NCBI RefSeq assembly: GCF_964204645.1 | Contig: NC_134032.1 | Coordinates: 870,501-934,500 of the forward strand | Reading direction: 5' to 3' | DNA: 64,000 nucleotides | Source: Tubulanus polymorphus | Lineage: Eukaryota; Nemertea; Palaeonemertea; Tubulaniformes; Tubulanidae | In this document: positions 11,701-24,429 of the stretch, piece by piece | Layout: each line of letters begins with the position of its first letter | Numbering within the stretch: position 1 is the stretch's first letter | Position numbers and translations under genes: made by a program | Notes under the pieces: model-generated | Databases searched by the model: none | What the model saw: the letters and a program-made list of their open reading frames with translations, nothing else | What the model was told of the DNA's origin: nothing

Positions 11701-14700
11701 TCATACACTAACGTAAGTCAACTCTGGCAATCGACGTGCTCTCCAGTAATACTCCGTAACCCTTGCTTGCCAGAGTAGACTTAAGTTAGTGTATGAAAAT
11801 CCCGCTAACAATGAGCATAGCGGCAGCACCGTACGGTAAAATTTTGATATCTTTACAAAAGTAATTTCTGCCACTTATTTAGAGTGGTCCTGATGCTGAA
11901 CAGAGGATGTACAGGGGTGTTCCGGGTTCGATCATGGTCTATTGGTACTGATTCTGAGTGGTCCTGATGCTGAATAGATGATGTACAGGGGTGCCCAGGT
12001 TCGATCCTGGTCTATTGGTACTGATTCTGAGTGTTCCTGATGCTGAATAGAGGATGTGTTGGCGTGTACCGGCCGTACGGTGCTGCCGCTATGCTCATCG
12101 TTAGCGGGTTTTTCATACACTAACGTAAGTCAACTCTGGCAATCGACGTGCTCTCCAGTAATACTCCGTAACCCTTGCTTGCCAGAGTAGACTTACGTTA
12201 GTGTATGAAAATCCCGCTAACAATGAGCATAGCGGCAGCACCGTACGGTAAAATTTTGATATCTTAACAAAAGTAATTTCTGGAACTTATTTAGAGTGGT
12301 CCTGATGCTGAACAGAGGATGTACAGGGGTGTTCCGGGTTCGATCCCGGTCTATTAGAATTGATTCTGAGTGGTCCTGATGCTGGATAGAGGATGTCCAG
12401 GGGTTTCCAGATTTCAAACCCAGTAATTACTGGCACTTATTCAAAGTGGTCCTGATGCTGAATGGAGGATGTACAGGGGCCTCCCGGGATCGATCCCGGT
12501 CTATTGGTACTGATTCTGAGTGGTCCTGATGCTGGATAGAGGATGTACAGGGGTGTCCAGGGTTCCAACCCAGTAATTACTGACACTCATTCAGAGTGGT
12601 ACTGATGCTGAATAGAGGATGTACAGGGGTGCCCAGGTTGGATCCCGGTCTATTGGTACTGATTCTGAGTGGTCCTGATGCTGGATAGAGAATGTACAGG
12701 GTCGTCCCGGGTTCGATCCCTGTCTATTGGTACTGATTCTGAGTGGTCCTGATGCTGAATAGAGGATGTATTAGCGTGTACCGGCCGTACGGTGCTGCCG
12801 CTATGCTCATCGTTAGCGGGTTTTTCATACACTAACGTAAGTCAACTCTGGCAATCGACGTGCTCTCCAGTAATACTCCGTAACCCTTGCTTGCCAGAGT
12901 AGACTTACGTTAGTGTAGGCAAATCCCGCAAACAATGAGCATAGCGGCAGCACCGTACGGTAAAATTTTGATATCTTAACAAAAGTAATTTCTGGCACTT
13001 ATTTAGAGTTGTCCTGATGCTGAACAGAGGATGTACAGGGGTGTCCCGGGTTCGATCCCGGTCTATTGGTACTGATTCTGAGTGGTCCTGATGCTGAATA
13101 GAGGATGTGCAGGGGTGCCTAGGTTCGATCCTGGTCTATTGGTACTGATTCTGAGTGTTCCTGATGCTGAATAGAGGATGTATTAGCGTGTACCGGCCGT
13201 ACGGTGCTGCCGCTATGCTCATCGTTAGCGGGTTTTTCATACACTAACGTAAGTCAACTCTGGCAATCGACGTGCTCTCCAGTAATACTCCGTAACCCTT
13301 GCTTGCCAGCGTAGACTTACGTTAGTGTATGCAAATCCCGCTAACAATGAGCATAGCGGCAGCACCGTACGGTAAAATTTTGATATCTTAACAAAAGTAA
13401 TTTCTGGAACTTATTTAGAGTGGTCCTGATGCTGAACAGAGGATGTACAGGGGTGTTCCGGGTTCGATCCCGGTCTATTAGAATTGATTCTGAGTGGTCC
13501 TGATGCTGGATAGAGGATGTCCAGGGGTTTCCAGATTTCAAACCCAGTAATTACTGGCACTTATTCAAAGTGGTCCTGATGCTGAATGGAGGATGTACAG
13601 GGGCCTCCCGGGATCGATCCCGGTCTATTGGTACTGATTCTGAGTGTTCCTGATGCTGAATAGAGGATGTATTAGCGTGTACCGGCCGTACGGTGCTGCC
13701 GCTATGCTCATCGTTAGCGGGTTTTTCATACACTAACGTAAGTCAACTCTGGCAATCGACGTGCTCTCCAGTAATACTCCGTAACCCTTGGTTGCCAGAG
13801 TAGACTTACGTTAGTGTAGGCAAATCCCGCTAACAATGAGCATAGCGGCAGCACCATACGGTAAAATTTTGATATCTTAACAAAAGTAATTTCTGGCACT
13901 TATTTAGAGTGGTCCTGATGCTGAACAGAGGATGTACAGGGGTGTTCCGGGTTCGATCCCGGTCTATTAGTATTGATTCTGAGTGGTCCTGATGCTGAAT
14001 AGAGGATGTACAGGGGTGTTCCGGGTTCGATCCCGGTCTATTGGTACTCATTCAGAGTGGTACTGATGCTGAACAGAGGATGTACAGGGGTGTCCCGGGT
14101 TCGATCCCGGTCTATTAGTATTGATTCTGAGTGGTCCTGATGCTGAATAGAGGATGCACAGAGGTGTTCCGGGTTCGATCCCGGTCTATTAGAATTGATT
14201 CTGAGTGGTCCTGATGCTGAATAGATGATGTACAGGGTCGTCCCGGGTTCGATCCCTGTCTATTGGTACTCATTCAGAGTGGTACTGATGCTGAATAGAG
14301 GATGTACAGGGGTGCCTAGGTTCGATCTTGGTCTATTGGTACTGATTCTGAGTGGTCCTGATGCTGGATAGAGAATGTACAGGGTCGTCCCGGGTTCGAT
14401 CCCTGTCTATTGGTACTGATTCTGAGTGTTCCTGATGCTGAATAGAGGATGTACAGGGGTGCCCAGGTTCGATCCTGGTCTATTGGTACTGATTCTGAGT
14501 GGTCCTGATGCTGAATAGAGGATGTATTGGCGTGCACCGGCCGTACGGTGCTGCCGCTATGCTCATCGTTAGCGGGTTTTTCATACACTAACGTAAGTCA
14601 ACTCTGGCAATCGACGTGCTCTCCAGTAATACTCCGTAACCCTTGCTTGCCAGAGTAGACTTACGTTAGTGTAGGCAAATCCCGCTAACAATGAGCATAG

Positions 14701-17700
14701 CGGTAGCACCGTACGGTAAAATTTTGATATCTTAACAAAAGTAATTTCTGGCACTTATTTAGAGTTGTCCTGATGCTGAACAGAGGATGTACAGGGTTGT
14801 CCCGGGTTCGATCCCGGTCTATTGGTACTGATTCTAAGTGGTCCTGATGCTGAATAGAGGATGTACAGGTGTGTCCTGGGTTCGATCCCGGTCTATTGGT
14901 ACTGATTCTGAGTGGTCCTGATGCTGGATAGAGAATGTACAGGGGCCTCCCGGGATCGATCCCGGTCTATTGGTACTGATTCTGAGTGTTCCTGATGCTG
15001 AATAGAGGATGTATTAGCGTGTACCGGCCGTACGGTGCTGCCGCTATGCTCATCGTTAGCGGGTTTTTCATACACTAACGTAAGTCAACTCTGGCAATCG
15101 ACGTGCTCTCCAGTAATACTCCGTAACCCTTGCTTGCCAGAGTAGACTTACGTTAGTGTATGCAAATCCCGCTAACAATGAGCATAGCGGCAGGACCGTA
15201 CGGTAAAATTTTGATATCTTAACAAAAGTAATTTCTGGAACTTATTTAGAGTGGTCCTGATGCTGAACAGAGGATGTACAGGGGTGTTCCGGGTTTGATC
15301 CCGGTCTATTAGAATTGATTCTGAGTGGTCCTGATGCTGAATAGAGAATGTACAGGGTCGTCCCGGGTTCGATCCCTGTCTATTGGTTCTGATTCTGAGT
15401 GGTCCTGATGCTGGATAGAGAATGTACAGGGTCGTCCCGGGTTCGATCCCTGTCTATTGGTACTGATTCTGAGTGGTCCTGATGCTGAATAGAGGATGCA
15501 CAGGCGTTTTCAGATTTCAAACCCATTAAACACTGGCACTTATTCAAAGTGGTACTGATGCTGAATAGAGGATGTACAGGGGTGTTCCGGGTTCGATCCC
15601 GGTCTATTAGTATTGATTCTGAGTGGTCCTGATGCTGAATAGAGGATGTCCAGGCGTTTCCAGATTTCAAACCCAGTAATTACTGGCACCTATTCAAAGT
15701 GGTCCTGATGCTGAATAGAGGATGTACAGGGGCCTCCCGGGATCGATCCTGGTCTATTGGTACTGATTCTGAGTGGTCCTGATGTTGAACAGAGGATGCA
15801 CAGGGGTGCCCAGGTTGGATCCTGGTCTATTGGTACTGATTCTGAGTGGTCCTGATGCTGAACAGAGGATGCACAGGGGTGTTCCGGGTTCGATCCCGGT
15901 CTATTAGTATTGATTTTGAGTGTTCCTGATGCTGAATAGAGGATGTATTGGCGTGTACCGGCCGTACGGTGCTGCCGCTATGCTCATCGTTAGCGGGTTT
16001 TTCATACACTAACGTAAGTCAACTCTGGCAATCGACGTGCTCTCCAGTAATACTCCGTAACCCTTGCTTGCCAGAGTAGACTTACGTTAGTGTATGAAAA
16101 TCCCGCTAACAATGAGCATAGCGGCAGGACCGTACGGTAAAATTTTGATATCTTAATAAAAGTAATTTCTGGCACTTATTTAGAGTGGTCCTGATGCTGA
16201 ACAGAGGATGTACAGGGGTGTTCCGGGTTCGATCCCGGTCTATTGGTACTGATTCTGAGTGGTCCTGATGCTGAATAGAGGATGTCCAGGGGTTTCCAGA
16301 TTTCAAACCCAGTAATTACTGGCACTTATTCAAAGTGGTCCTGATGCTGAATAGAGGATGTACAGGGGCCTCCCGGGATCGATCCCGGTCTATTGGTACT
16401 GATTCTGAGTGGTTCTGATGCTGGATAGAGAATGTACAGGGTCGTCCCGGGTTCGATCCCTGTCTATTGGTACTGATTCTGAGTGGTCCTGATGCTGAAT
16501 AGAGGATGTACAGGGGTGCCCAGGTTGGATCCCTGTCTATTGGTACTGATTCTGAGTGGTCCTGATGCTGAATAGAGGATATACAGGGGTGTCCAGGGTT
16601 CGACCCCGGTCTATTGGTACTGATTCTGAGTGGTCCTGATGCTGGATAGAGGATGTACAGGGTCGTCCCGGGTTCGATCCCTGTCTATTGGTACTGATTC
16701 TGAGTGGTCCTGATGCTGAATAGAGGATGTACAGGGGTGTTCAGGGTTCGATCCCGGTCTATTGGTACTGATTCTGAGTGGTTCTGATGCTGGATAGAGG
16801 ATGTCCAGGGGTTTCCAGGGTTCAAACCCAGTAATTACTGACACTCATTCAAAGTGGTCCTGATCTGAATAGAGGATGTACAGGGGCCTCCCGGGATCGA
16901 TCCCGGTCTATTGGTACTGATTCTGAGTGGTCCTGATGCTGGATAGAGAGTGTACAGGGTCGTCCCGGGTTCGATCCCTGTCTATTGGTACTGATTCTGA
17001 GTGGTCCTGATGCTGAATATAGGATGTACAGGGGTGCCCTGGTTCGATCCTGGTCTATTGGTACTGATTCTGAGTGTTCCTGATGCTGAATAGAGGATGT
17101 ATTGGCGTGTACCGGCCGTACGGTGCTGCCGCTATGCTCATCGTTAGCGGGTTTTTCATACACTAACGTAAGTCAACTCTGGCAATCGACGTGCTCTCCG
17201 TAATACTCCGTAACCCTTGCTTGCCAGAGTAGACTTACGTTAGTGTATGAAAATCCCGCTAACAATGAGCATAGCGGCAGCACCGTCCGGTAACATTTTG
17301 ATATCTTAACAAAAGTAATTTCTGGCACTTATTTAGAGTGGTCCTGATGCTGAACAGAGGATGTACAGGGGTGTTCCGGGTTCGATCCCGGTCTATTAGT
17401 ATTGATTCTGAATGGTCCTGATGCTGAATAGAGGATGTCCAGGCGTTTCCAGATTTCAAACCCAGTAATTACTGGCACCTATTCAAAGTGGTCCTGATGC
17501 TGAATAGAGGATGTACAGGGGCCTCCCGGGATCGATCCCGGTCTATTGGTACTGATTCTGAGTGGTCCTGATGTTGAACAGAGGATGCACAGGGGTGTTC
17601 CGGGTTCGATCCCGGTCTATTAGTATTGATTCTGAGTGGTCCTGATGCTGAATAGAGGATGTACAGGGGTGCCCAGGTTCGATCCTGGTCTATTGGTACT

Positions 17701-18719
17701 GATTCTGAGTGTTCCTGATGCTGGATAGAGAATGTACAGGGTCGTCCCGGGTTCGATCCCTGTCTATTGGTACTGATTCTGAGTGGTCCTGATGCTGAAT
17801 AGAGGATGTACAGGGGTGCCCAGGTTCGATCCCGGTCTATTGGTACTGATTCTGAGTGTTCCTGATGCTGAATACAGGATGTATTGGCGTGTACCGGCCG
17901 TACGGTGCTGCCGCTATGCTCATCGTTAGCGGGTTTTTCATACACTAACGTAAGTCAACTCTGGCAATCGACGTGCTCTCCAGTAATACTCCGTAACCCT
18001 TGCTTGCCAGAGTAGACTTGCGTTAGTGTATGAAAATCCCGCTAACAATGAGCATAGCGGCAGCACCGTATGGTAAAATTTTGATATCTTAAAAGTAATT
18101 TCTGGCACTTATTTAGAGTGGTCCTGATGCTGAACAGAGGATGTACAGGGGTGTTCCGGGTTCGATCCCGGTCTATTAGTATTGATTCTGAGTGGTCCTG
18201 ATGCTGAATAGAGGATGTCCAGGGGTTTCCAGATTTCAAACCCAGTAATTACTGGCACTTATTCAAAGTGGTCCTGATGCTGAATAGAGGATGTACAGGG
18301 GCCTCCCGGGATCGATCCCGGTCTATTGGTACTGATTCTGAGTGGTCCTGATGTTGAACAGAGGATGCACAGGGGTGTTCCGGGTTCGATCCTGGTCTAT
18401 TGGTACTGATTCTGAGTGGTCCTGATGCTGAATAGAGGATGTACAGGGTCGTCCCGGGTTCGATCCCGGTCTATTGGTACTGATTCTGAGTGTTCCTGAT
18501 GCTGAATAGATGATGTATTGGCGTGTACCGGCCGTACGGTGCTGCCGCTATGCTCATCGTTAGCGGGTTTTTCATACACTAACGTAAGTCAACTCTGGCA
18601 ATCGACGTGCTCTCCAGTAATACTCCGTAACCCTTGCTTGCCAGAGTAGACTTACGTTAGTGTATGCAAATCCCGCTAACTATGAGCATAGCGGCAGCAC
18701 CGTACGGTAAAATTTTGAT

Positions 18720-21700
18720 GTCTTAACAAAAGTAATTTCTGGCACTTATTTAGAGTGGTCCTGATGCTGAACAGAGGATGTACAGGTGTGTCCTGGGTTC
18801 GATCCCGGTCTATTAGTATTGATTCTGAGTGGTCCTGATGCTGAATAGAGGATGTCCAGGGGTTTCCAGGGTTCAAACCCAGTAATTACTGGCACTTATT
18901 CAAAGTGGTCCTGATCTGAATAGAGGATGTACAGGGGCCTTCCGGGTTCGATCCCTGTCTATTGGTACTGATTCTGAGTGGTCCTGATGCTGGATAGAGA
19001 GTGTACAGGGTCGTCCCGGGTTCGATCCCTGTCTATTGGTACTGATTCTGAGTGGTCCTGATGCTGAATAGAGAGTGTACAGGGTCGTCCCGGGTTCGAT
19101 CCCTGTCTATTGGTACTGATTCTGAGTGGTCCTGATGCTGAATAGAGGATGTACAGGGGTGCCCTGGTTCGATCCTGGTCTATTGGTACTGATTCTGAGT
19201 GTTCCTGATGCTGAATAGAGGATGTATTGGCGTGTACCGGCCGTACGGTGCTGCCGCTATGCTCATCGTTAGCGGGTTTTTCATACACTAACGTAAGTCA
19301 ACTCTGGCAATCGACGTGCTCTCCAGTAAAACTCCGTAACCCTTGCTTGCCAGAGTAGACTTACGTTAGTGTATGAAAATCCCGCTAACAATGAGCATAG
19401 CGGCAGCACCGTCCGGTAAAATTTTGATATCTTAACAAAAGTAATTTCTGGCACTTATTTAGAGTGGTCCTGATGCTGAACAGAGGATGTACAGGGGTGT
19501 CCCGGGTTCGATCCCGGTCTATTAGTATTGATTCTGAATGGTCCTGATGCTGAATAGAGGATGTCCAGGGGTTTCCAGATTTCAAACCCAGTAATTACTG
19601 GCACCTATTCAAAGTGGTCCTGATGCTGAATAGAGGATGTACAGGGGTGTTCCGGGTTCGATCCCGGTCTATTAGTATTGATTCTGAGTGGTCCTGATGC
19701 TGGATAGAGGATGTACAGGGGTGTTCCGGGTTCGATCCCGGTCTATTAGTATTGATTCTGAGTGGTCCTGATGCTGAATAGAGGATGTCCAGGGGCCTCC
19801 CGGGATCGATCCCGGTCTATTGGTACTGATTCTGAGTGGTCCTGGTGCTGGATAGAGAGTGTACAGGGTCGTCCCGGGTTCGATCCCTGTCTATTGGTAC
19901 TGATTCTGAGTGGTCCTGATGCTGAATAGAGGATGTACAGGGTCGTCCCGGGTTCGATCCCTGTCTATTGGTACTGATTCTGAGTGGTCCTGATGCTGAA
20001 TAGAGGATGTACAGGGGTGCCCAGGTTCGATCCTGGTCTATTGGTACTGATTCTGAGTGGTCCTGGTGCTGAATAGAGGATGTGTTGGCGTGTACCGGCC
20101 GTACGGTGCTGCCGCTATGCTCATCGTTAGCGGGTTTTTCATACACTAACGTAAGTCAACTCTGGCAATCGACGTGCTCTCCAGTAATACTCCGTAACCC
20201 TTGCTTCCCAGAGTAGACTTACGTTAGTGTATGAAAATCCCGCTAACAATGAGCATAGCGGCAGCACCGTCCGGTAAAATTTTGATATCTTAACAAAAGT
20301 AATTTCTGGCACTTATTTAGAGTGGTCCTGATGCTGAACAGACGATGTACAGGGGTGTTCCGGGTTCGATCCCGGTCTATTAGTATTGATTCTGAGTGGT
20401 CCTGATGCTGAATAGAGGATGTCCAGGCGTTTCCAGATTTCAAACCCAGTAATTACTGGCACCTATTCAAAGTGGTCCTGATGCTGAATAGAGGATGTAC
20501 AGGGGCCTCCCGGGATCGATCCCGGTCTATTGGTACTGATTCTGAGTGGTCCTGATGTTGAATAGAGGATGTACAGGGGTGCCCAGGTTGGATCCTGGTC
20601 TATTGGTACTGATTCTGAGTGTTCCTGATGCTGAATAGAGGATGTATTGGCGTGTACCGGCCGTACGGTGCTGCCGCTATGCTCATCGTTAGCGGGTTTT
20701 TCATACACTAACGTAAGTCAACTCTGGCAATCGACGTGCTCTCCAGTAACACTCCGTAACCCTTGCTTCCCAGAGTAGACTTACGTTAGTGTATGAAAAT
20801 CCCGCTAACAATGAGCATAGCGGCAGCACCGTCCGGTAAAATTTTGATATCTTAACAAAAGTAATTTCTGGCACTTATTTAGAGTGGTCCTGATGCTGAA
20901 CAGAGGATGTACAGGTGTGTCCTGGGTTCGATCCCGGTCTATTAGTATTGATTCTGAGTGGTCCTGATGCTGAATAGAGGATGTCCAGGGGTTTCCAGGG
21001 TTCAAACCCAGTAATTACTGGCACTTATTCAAAGTGGTCCTGATCTGAATAGAGGATGTACAGGGGTGTTCCGGGTTCGATCCCTGTCTATTGGTACTGA
21101 TTCTGAGTGGTCCTGATGCTGGATAGAGAGTGTACAGGGTCGTCCCGGGTTCGATCCCTGTCTATTGGTACTGATTCTGAGTGGTCCTGATGCTGAATAG
21201 AGAGTGTACAGGGTCGTCCCGGGTTCGATCCCTGTCTATTGGTACTGATTCTGAGTGGTCCTGATGCTGAATAGAGGATGTACAGGGGTGCCCTGGTTCG
21301 ATCCTGGTCTATTGGTACTGATTCTGAGTGTTCCTGATGCTGAATAGAGGATGTATTGGCGTGTACCGGCCGTACGGTGCTGCCGCTATGCTCATCGTTA
21401 GCGGGTTTTTCATACACTAACGTAAGTCAACTCTGGCAATCGACGTGCTCTCCAGTAAAACTCCGTAACCCTTGCTTGCCAGAGTAGACTTACGTTAGTG
21501 TATGAAAATCCCGCTAACAATGAGCATAGCGGCAGCACCGTCCGGTAAAATTTTGATATCTTAACAAAAGTAATTTCTGGCACTTATTTAGAGTGGTCCT
21601 GATGCTGAACAGAGGATGTACAGGGGTGTCCCGGGTTCGATCCCGGTCTATTAGTATTGATTCTGAATGGTCCTGATGCTGAATAGAGGATGTCCAGGGG

Positions 21701-22717
21701 TTTCCAGATTTCAAACCCAGTAATTACTGGCACCTATTCAAAGTGGTCCTGATGCTGAATAGAGGATGTACAGGGGTGTTCCGGGTTCGATCCCGGTCTA
21801 TTAGTATTGATTCTGAGTGGTCCTGATGCTGGATAGAGGATGTACAGGGGTGTTCCGGGTTCGATCCCGGTCTATTAGTATTGATTCTGAGTGGTCCTGA
21901 TGCTGAATAGAGGATGTCCAGGGGCCTCCCGGGATCGATCCCGGTCTATTGGTACTGATTCTGAGTGGTCCTGGTGCTGGATAGAGAGTGTACAGGGTCG
22001 TCCCGGGTTCGATCCCTGTCTATTGGTACTGATTCTGAGTGGTCCTGATGCTGAATAGAGGATGTACAGGGTCGTCCCGGGTTCGATCCCTGTCTATTGG
22101 TACTGATTCTGAGTGGTCCTGATGCTGAATAGAGGATGTACAGGGGTGCCCAGGTTCGATCCTGGTCTATTGGTACTGATTCTGAGTGGTCCTGGTGCTG
22201 AATAGAGGATGTGTTGGCGTGTACCGGCCGTACGGTGCTGCCGCTATGCTCATCGTTAGCGGGTTTTTCATACACTAACGTAAGTCAACTCTGGCAATCG
22301 ACGTGCTCTCCAGTAATACTCCGTAACCCTTGCTTCCCAGAGTAGACTTACGTTAGTGTATGAAAATCCCGCTAACAATGAGCATAGCGGCAGCACCGTC
22401 CGGTAAAATTTTGATATCTTAACAAAAGTAATTTCTGGCACTTATTTAGAGTGGTCCTGATGCTGAACAGACGATGTACAGGGGTGTTCCGGGTTCGATC
22501 CCGGTCTATTAGTATTGATTCTGAGTGGTCCTGATGCTGAATAGAGGATGTCCAGGCGTTTCCAGATTTCAAACCCAGTAATTACTGGCACCTATTCAAA
22601 GTGGTCCTGATGCTGAATAGAGGATGTACAGGGGCCTCCCGGGATCGATCCCGGTCTATTGGTACTGATTCTGAGTGGTCCTGATGTTGAATAGAGGATG
22701 TACAGGGGTGCCCAGGG
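18720..22717. repeat. Near-identical 2.1-kb higher-order duplication
   Basis: Roughly 18720-20588 and 20849-22717 are nearly identical at a constant offset of 2129 bp, including the order of variant monomers and two foldback units each. Only small differences are seen (for example near 18940 against 21065). Beyond 20588/22717 the copies diverge. This is a recent tandem duplication inside the satellite. Confidence 0.85.
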
Positions 22718-23101
22718 TTCCAACCCAGTAATTACTCACACTTATTCAGAGTGGTACTGATGCTGAATAGAGGATGTACAGGGGTGCCCAGGTTGGATCC
22801 CTGTCTATTGGTACTGATTCTGAGTGGTCCTGATGCTGAATAGAGGATGTACAGGGGTGCCCAGGTTGGATCCCTGTCTATTGGTACTGATTCTGAGTGG
22901 TCCTGATGCTGAATAGAGGATGTACAGGGGTGCCCACGTTCGATCCTGGTCTATTGGTACTGATTCTGAGTGTTCCTGATGCTGAATAGAGGATGTATTA
23001 GCGTGTACCGGCCGTACGGTGCTGCCGCTATGCTCATCGTTAGCGGGTTTTTCATACACTAACGTAAGTCAACTCTGGCAATCGACGTGCTCGCTCTCCA
23101 G

Positions 23102-23433
23102 AGGCCTTTTTATGAACACTCGATTAGTATATTCGAGTATGCAAAACGTTTTTATGAGCATGGATTATGTCATAATCCGTCATTTTTATGAACATTGGTT
23201 ATCATAATCGATTAGCATACTCAGCATACTCGCTCGGCGAGCAAGTATGCCGATTATCTAATCCAACCGAAATGGTGTTCTCGGTAGAAGTCGCTGCTGA
23301 GTAGGCCATAAGTGAATAATTTCTACCTGGCGTTTTTATCAACCAACATACCCGGTTATGCTAATTGACACTAATCGGCTATATAATCTAAATAGCTAAT
23401 CTATTTCGATTTTGCTGGTTCATAAAAAGGCCT
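23102..23433. mobile_element. 332-bp MITE nested in a foldback unit
   Basis: Terminal inverted repeats AGGCCTTTTTATGAAC / GTTCATAAAAAGGCCT, flanked on both sides by CAG (23099-23101 and 23434-23436), a likely 3-bp target duplication. It is inserted in the loop of the foldback copy beginning at 23012. No open reading frame; non-autonomous. It is present in only this one satellite copy, so it arrived after amplification. Confidence 0.85.
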
Positions 23434-24110
23434 CAGTAATACTCCGTAACCCTTGCTTGCCAGAGTAGACTTACGTTAGTGTATGCAAATCCCGCTAACA
23501 ATGAGCATAGCGGCAGCACCGTACGGCAAATCTTTGATGTCTTAACAAAAGTAATTTCTGGCACTTATTTAGAGTGGTCCTGATGCTGAATAGAGGATGT
23601 ACAGGGGTGTTCCGGGATCGATCCCGGTCTATTGGTACTGATTCTGAGTGCCGGGGTCCTGATGCTGGATAGAGAATGTACAGGGTCGTCCCGGGTTCGA
23701 TCCCTGTCTATTGGTACTGATTCTGAGTGGTCCTGATGCTGAATAGAGGATGTACAGGGGTGCCCAGGTTCGATCCTGGTCTATTGTTACTGATTCTGAG
23801 TGTTCCTGATGCTGAATAGATGATGTATTGACGTGTATCGGCCGTACGGTGCTGCCGCTATGCTCATCGTTAGCGGGTTTTTCATACATTAACGTAAGTC
23901 AACTCTGGCAATCGACGTGCTCTCCAGTAATACTCCGTAACCCTTGCTTGCCAGAGTAGACTTACGTTAGTGTATGTAAATCCCGCTAACAATGAGCATA
24001 GCGGCAGCACCGTACGGTAAAATGTTGATATCTTAACAAAAGTAATTACTGGCACTTACTCAAGGTGGTCCTTATGCTGAATAGAGGATGTACAGGTGTG
24101 TCCCGGGCTC

Positions 24111-24425
24111 AAAACGGTGAAATGTATCTAGAAAACACCATATTTGGGATGCAAGCTACCCTTCCTTGTGTTTGTCGGGTCTTCCGCGTAAGATATTCAT
24201 GACGTCATCAAAACGACAGAAAAATAAAACGCTAACGACTGTTTAATGGTTATATTCAAATTATCTTCTGAAATTAATTCATTCCTTTTTAGTTCATACA
24301 ATCAATGAAAATATGGATCCAGTTTCATAGTGCTGAGATTTATCATAACATTTAAGATTTCACCGCGAAAAGTGGAACTGGAACCACCTGCCGGTTGCAT
24401 AGTCATTCATGGCTTAGACTTTCGA
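24111..24425. other. Non-coding flank of satellite
   Basis: No gene recognised. This is the transition from the last satellite monomer (ending near GTCCCGGGCTC) to the right 47-bp tandem array. Confidence 0.5.
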
Positions 24426-24429
24426 CCAG

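Larger units (their letters stand above)
9620..24017. mobile_element. 22 full copies of a 176-bp foldback palindrome
   Basis: Each copy begins CCGTACGGTGCTGCC and ends GGCAGCACCGTACGG (or CCGTCCGG). The arms of about 70 bp are near-perfect inverted repeats around a loop of about 30 bp (CGACGTGCTCTCCAGTAAT...). Copies: 9620-9795, 10197-10372, 10609-10784, 11094-11269, 11661-11836, 12073-12248, 12785-12960, 13197-13372, 13686-13861, 14541-14716, 15028-15203, 15962-16137, 17116-17290, 17898-18073, 18532-18707, 19241-19416, 20099-20274, 20661-20836, 21370-21545, 22228-22403, 23012-23526 (split by an insertion) and 23842-24017. No protein is encoded. The constant flanks (GTATTGGCGTGTACCGG before, AAAATTTTGATATC after) show the unit spread by amplification with the satellite, not by independent insertion. 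Its origin as a MITE is inference. Confidence 0.9.
8480..24110 (+). repeat. T-arm/B-box satellite array
   Basis: Tandem array of a monomer of about 69 bp. It runs through TGGTCCTGATGCTGAATAGA, GGATGTACAGGGGTG, CCCGGGTTCGATCCCGG and TCTATTGGTACTGATTCTGAG. CCGGG-TTCGATC-CCGG is a perfect T-arm-like hairpin whose seven-base loop fits the tRNA T-loop pattern, and GGTTCGATCCC differs from the B-box consensus at one base. From lengths I estimate somewhat over a hundred monomers (not counted one by one). Variant monomers (GTGCCCAGG, GCCTCCCGGGATCG, GGTCGTCCCGGG, TTTCCAGATTTC) mix in recurring orders, a higher-order structure. The array is interrupted by the foldback units listed separately. The many short minus-strand frames are products of the repeat. 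Confidence 0.95.

Noticed and set aside
8606-23889. Dozens of minus-strand open frames of 60-158 codons with repeated SSIQHQEHSESVPIDRDR-like text
   Set aside because: They are translations of the satellite and foldback repeat. Frame changes with monomer length, there are no splice sites or domains, and the proteins are only as long as chance spacing allows.
8480-24110. CRISPR-like array of repeats
   Set aside because: There are no unique spacers, the genome is eukaryotic, and monomers are contiguous satellite units.
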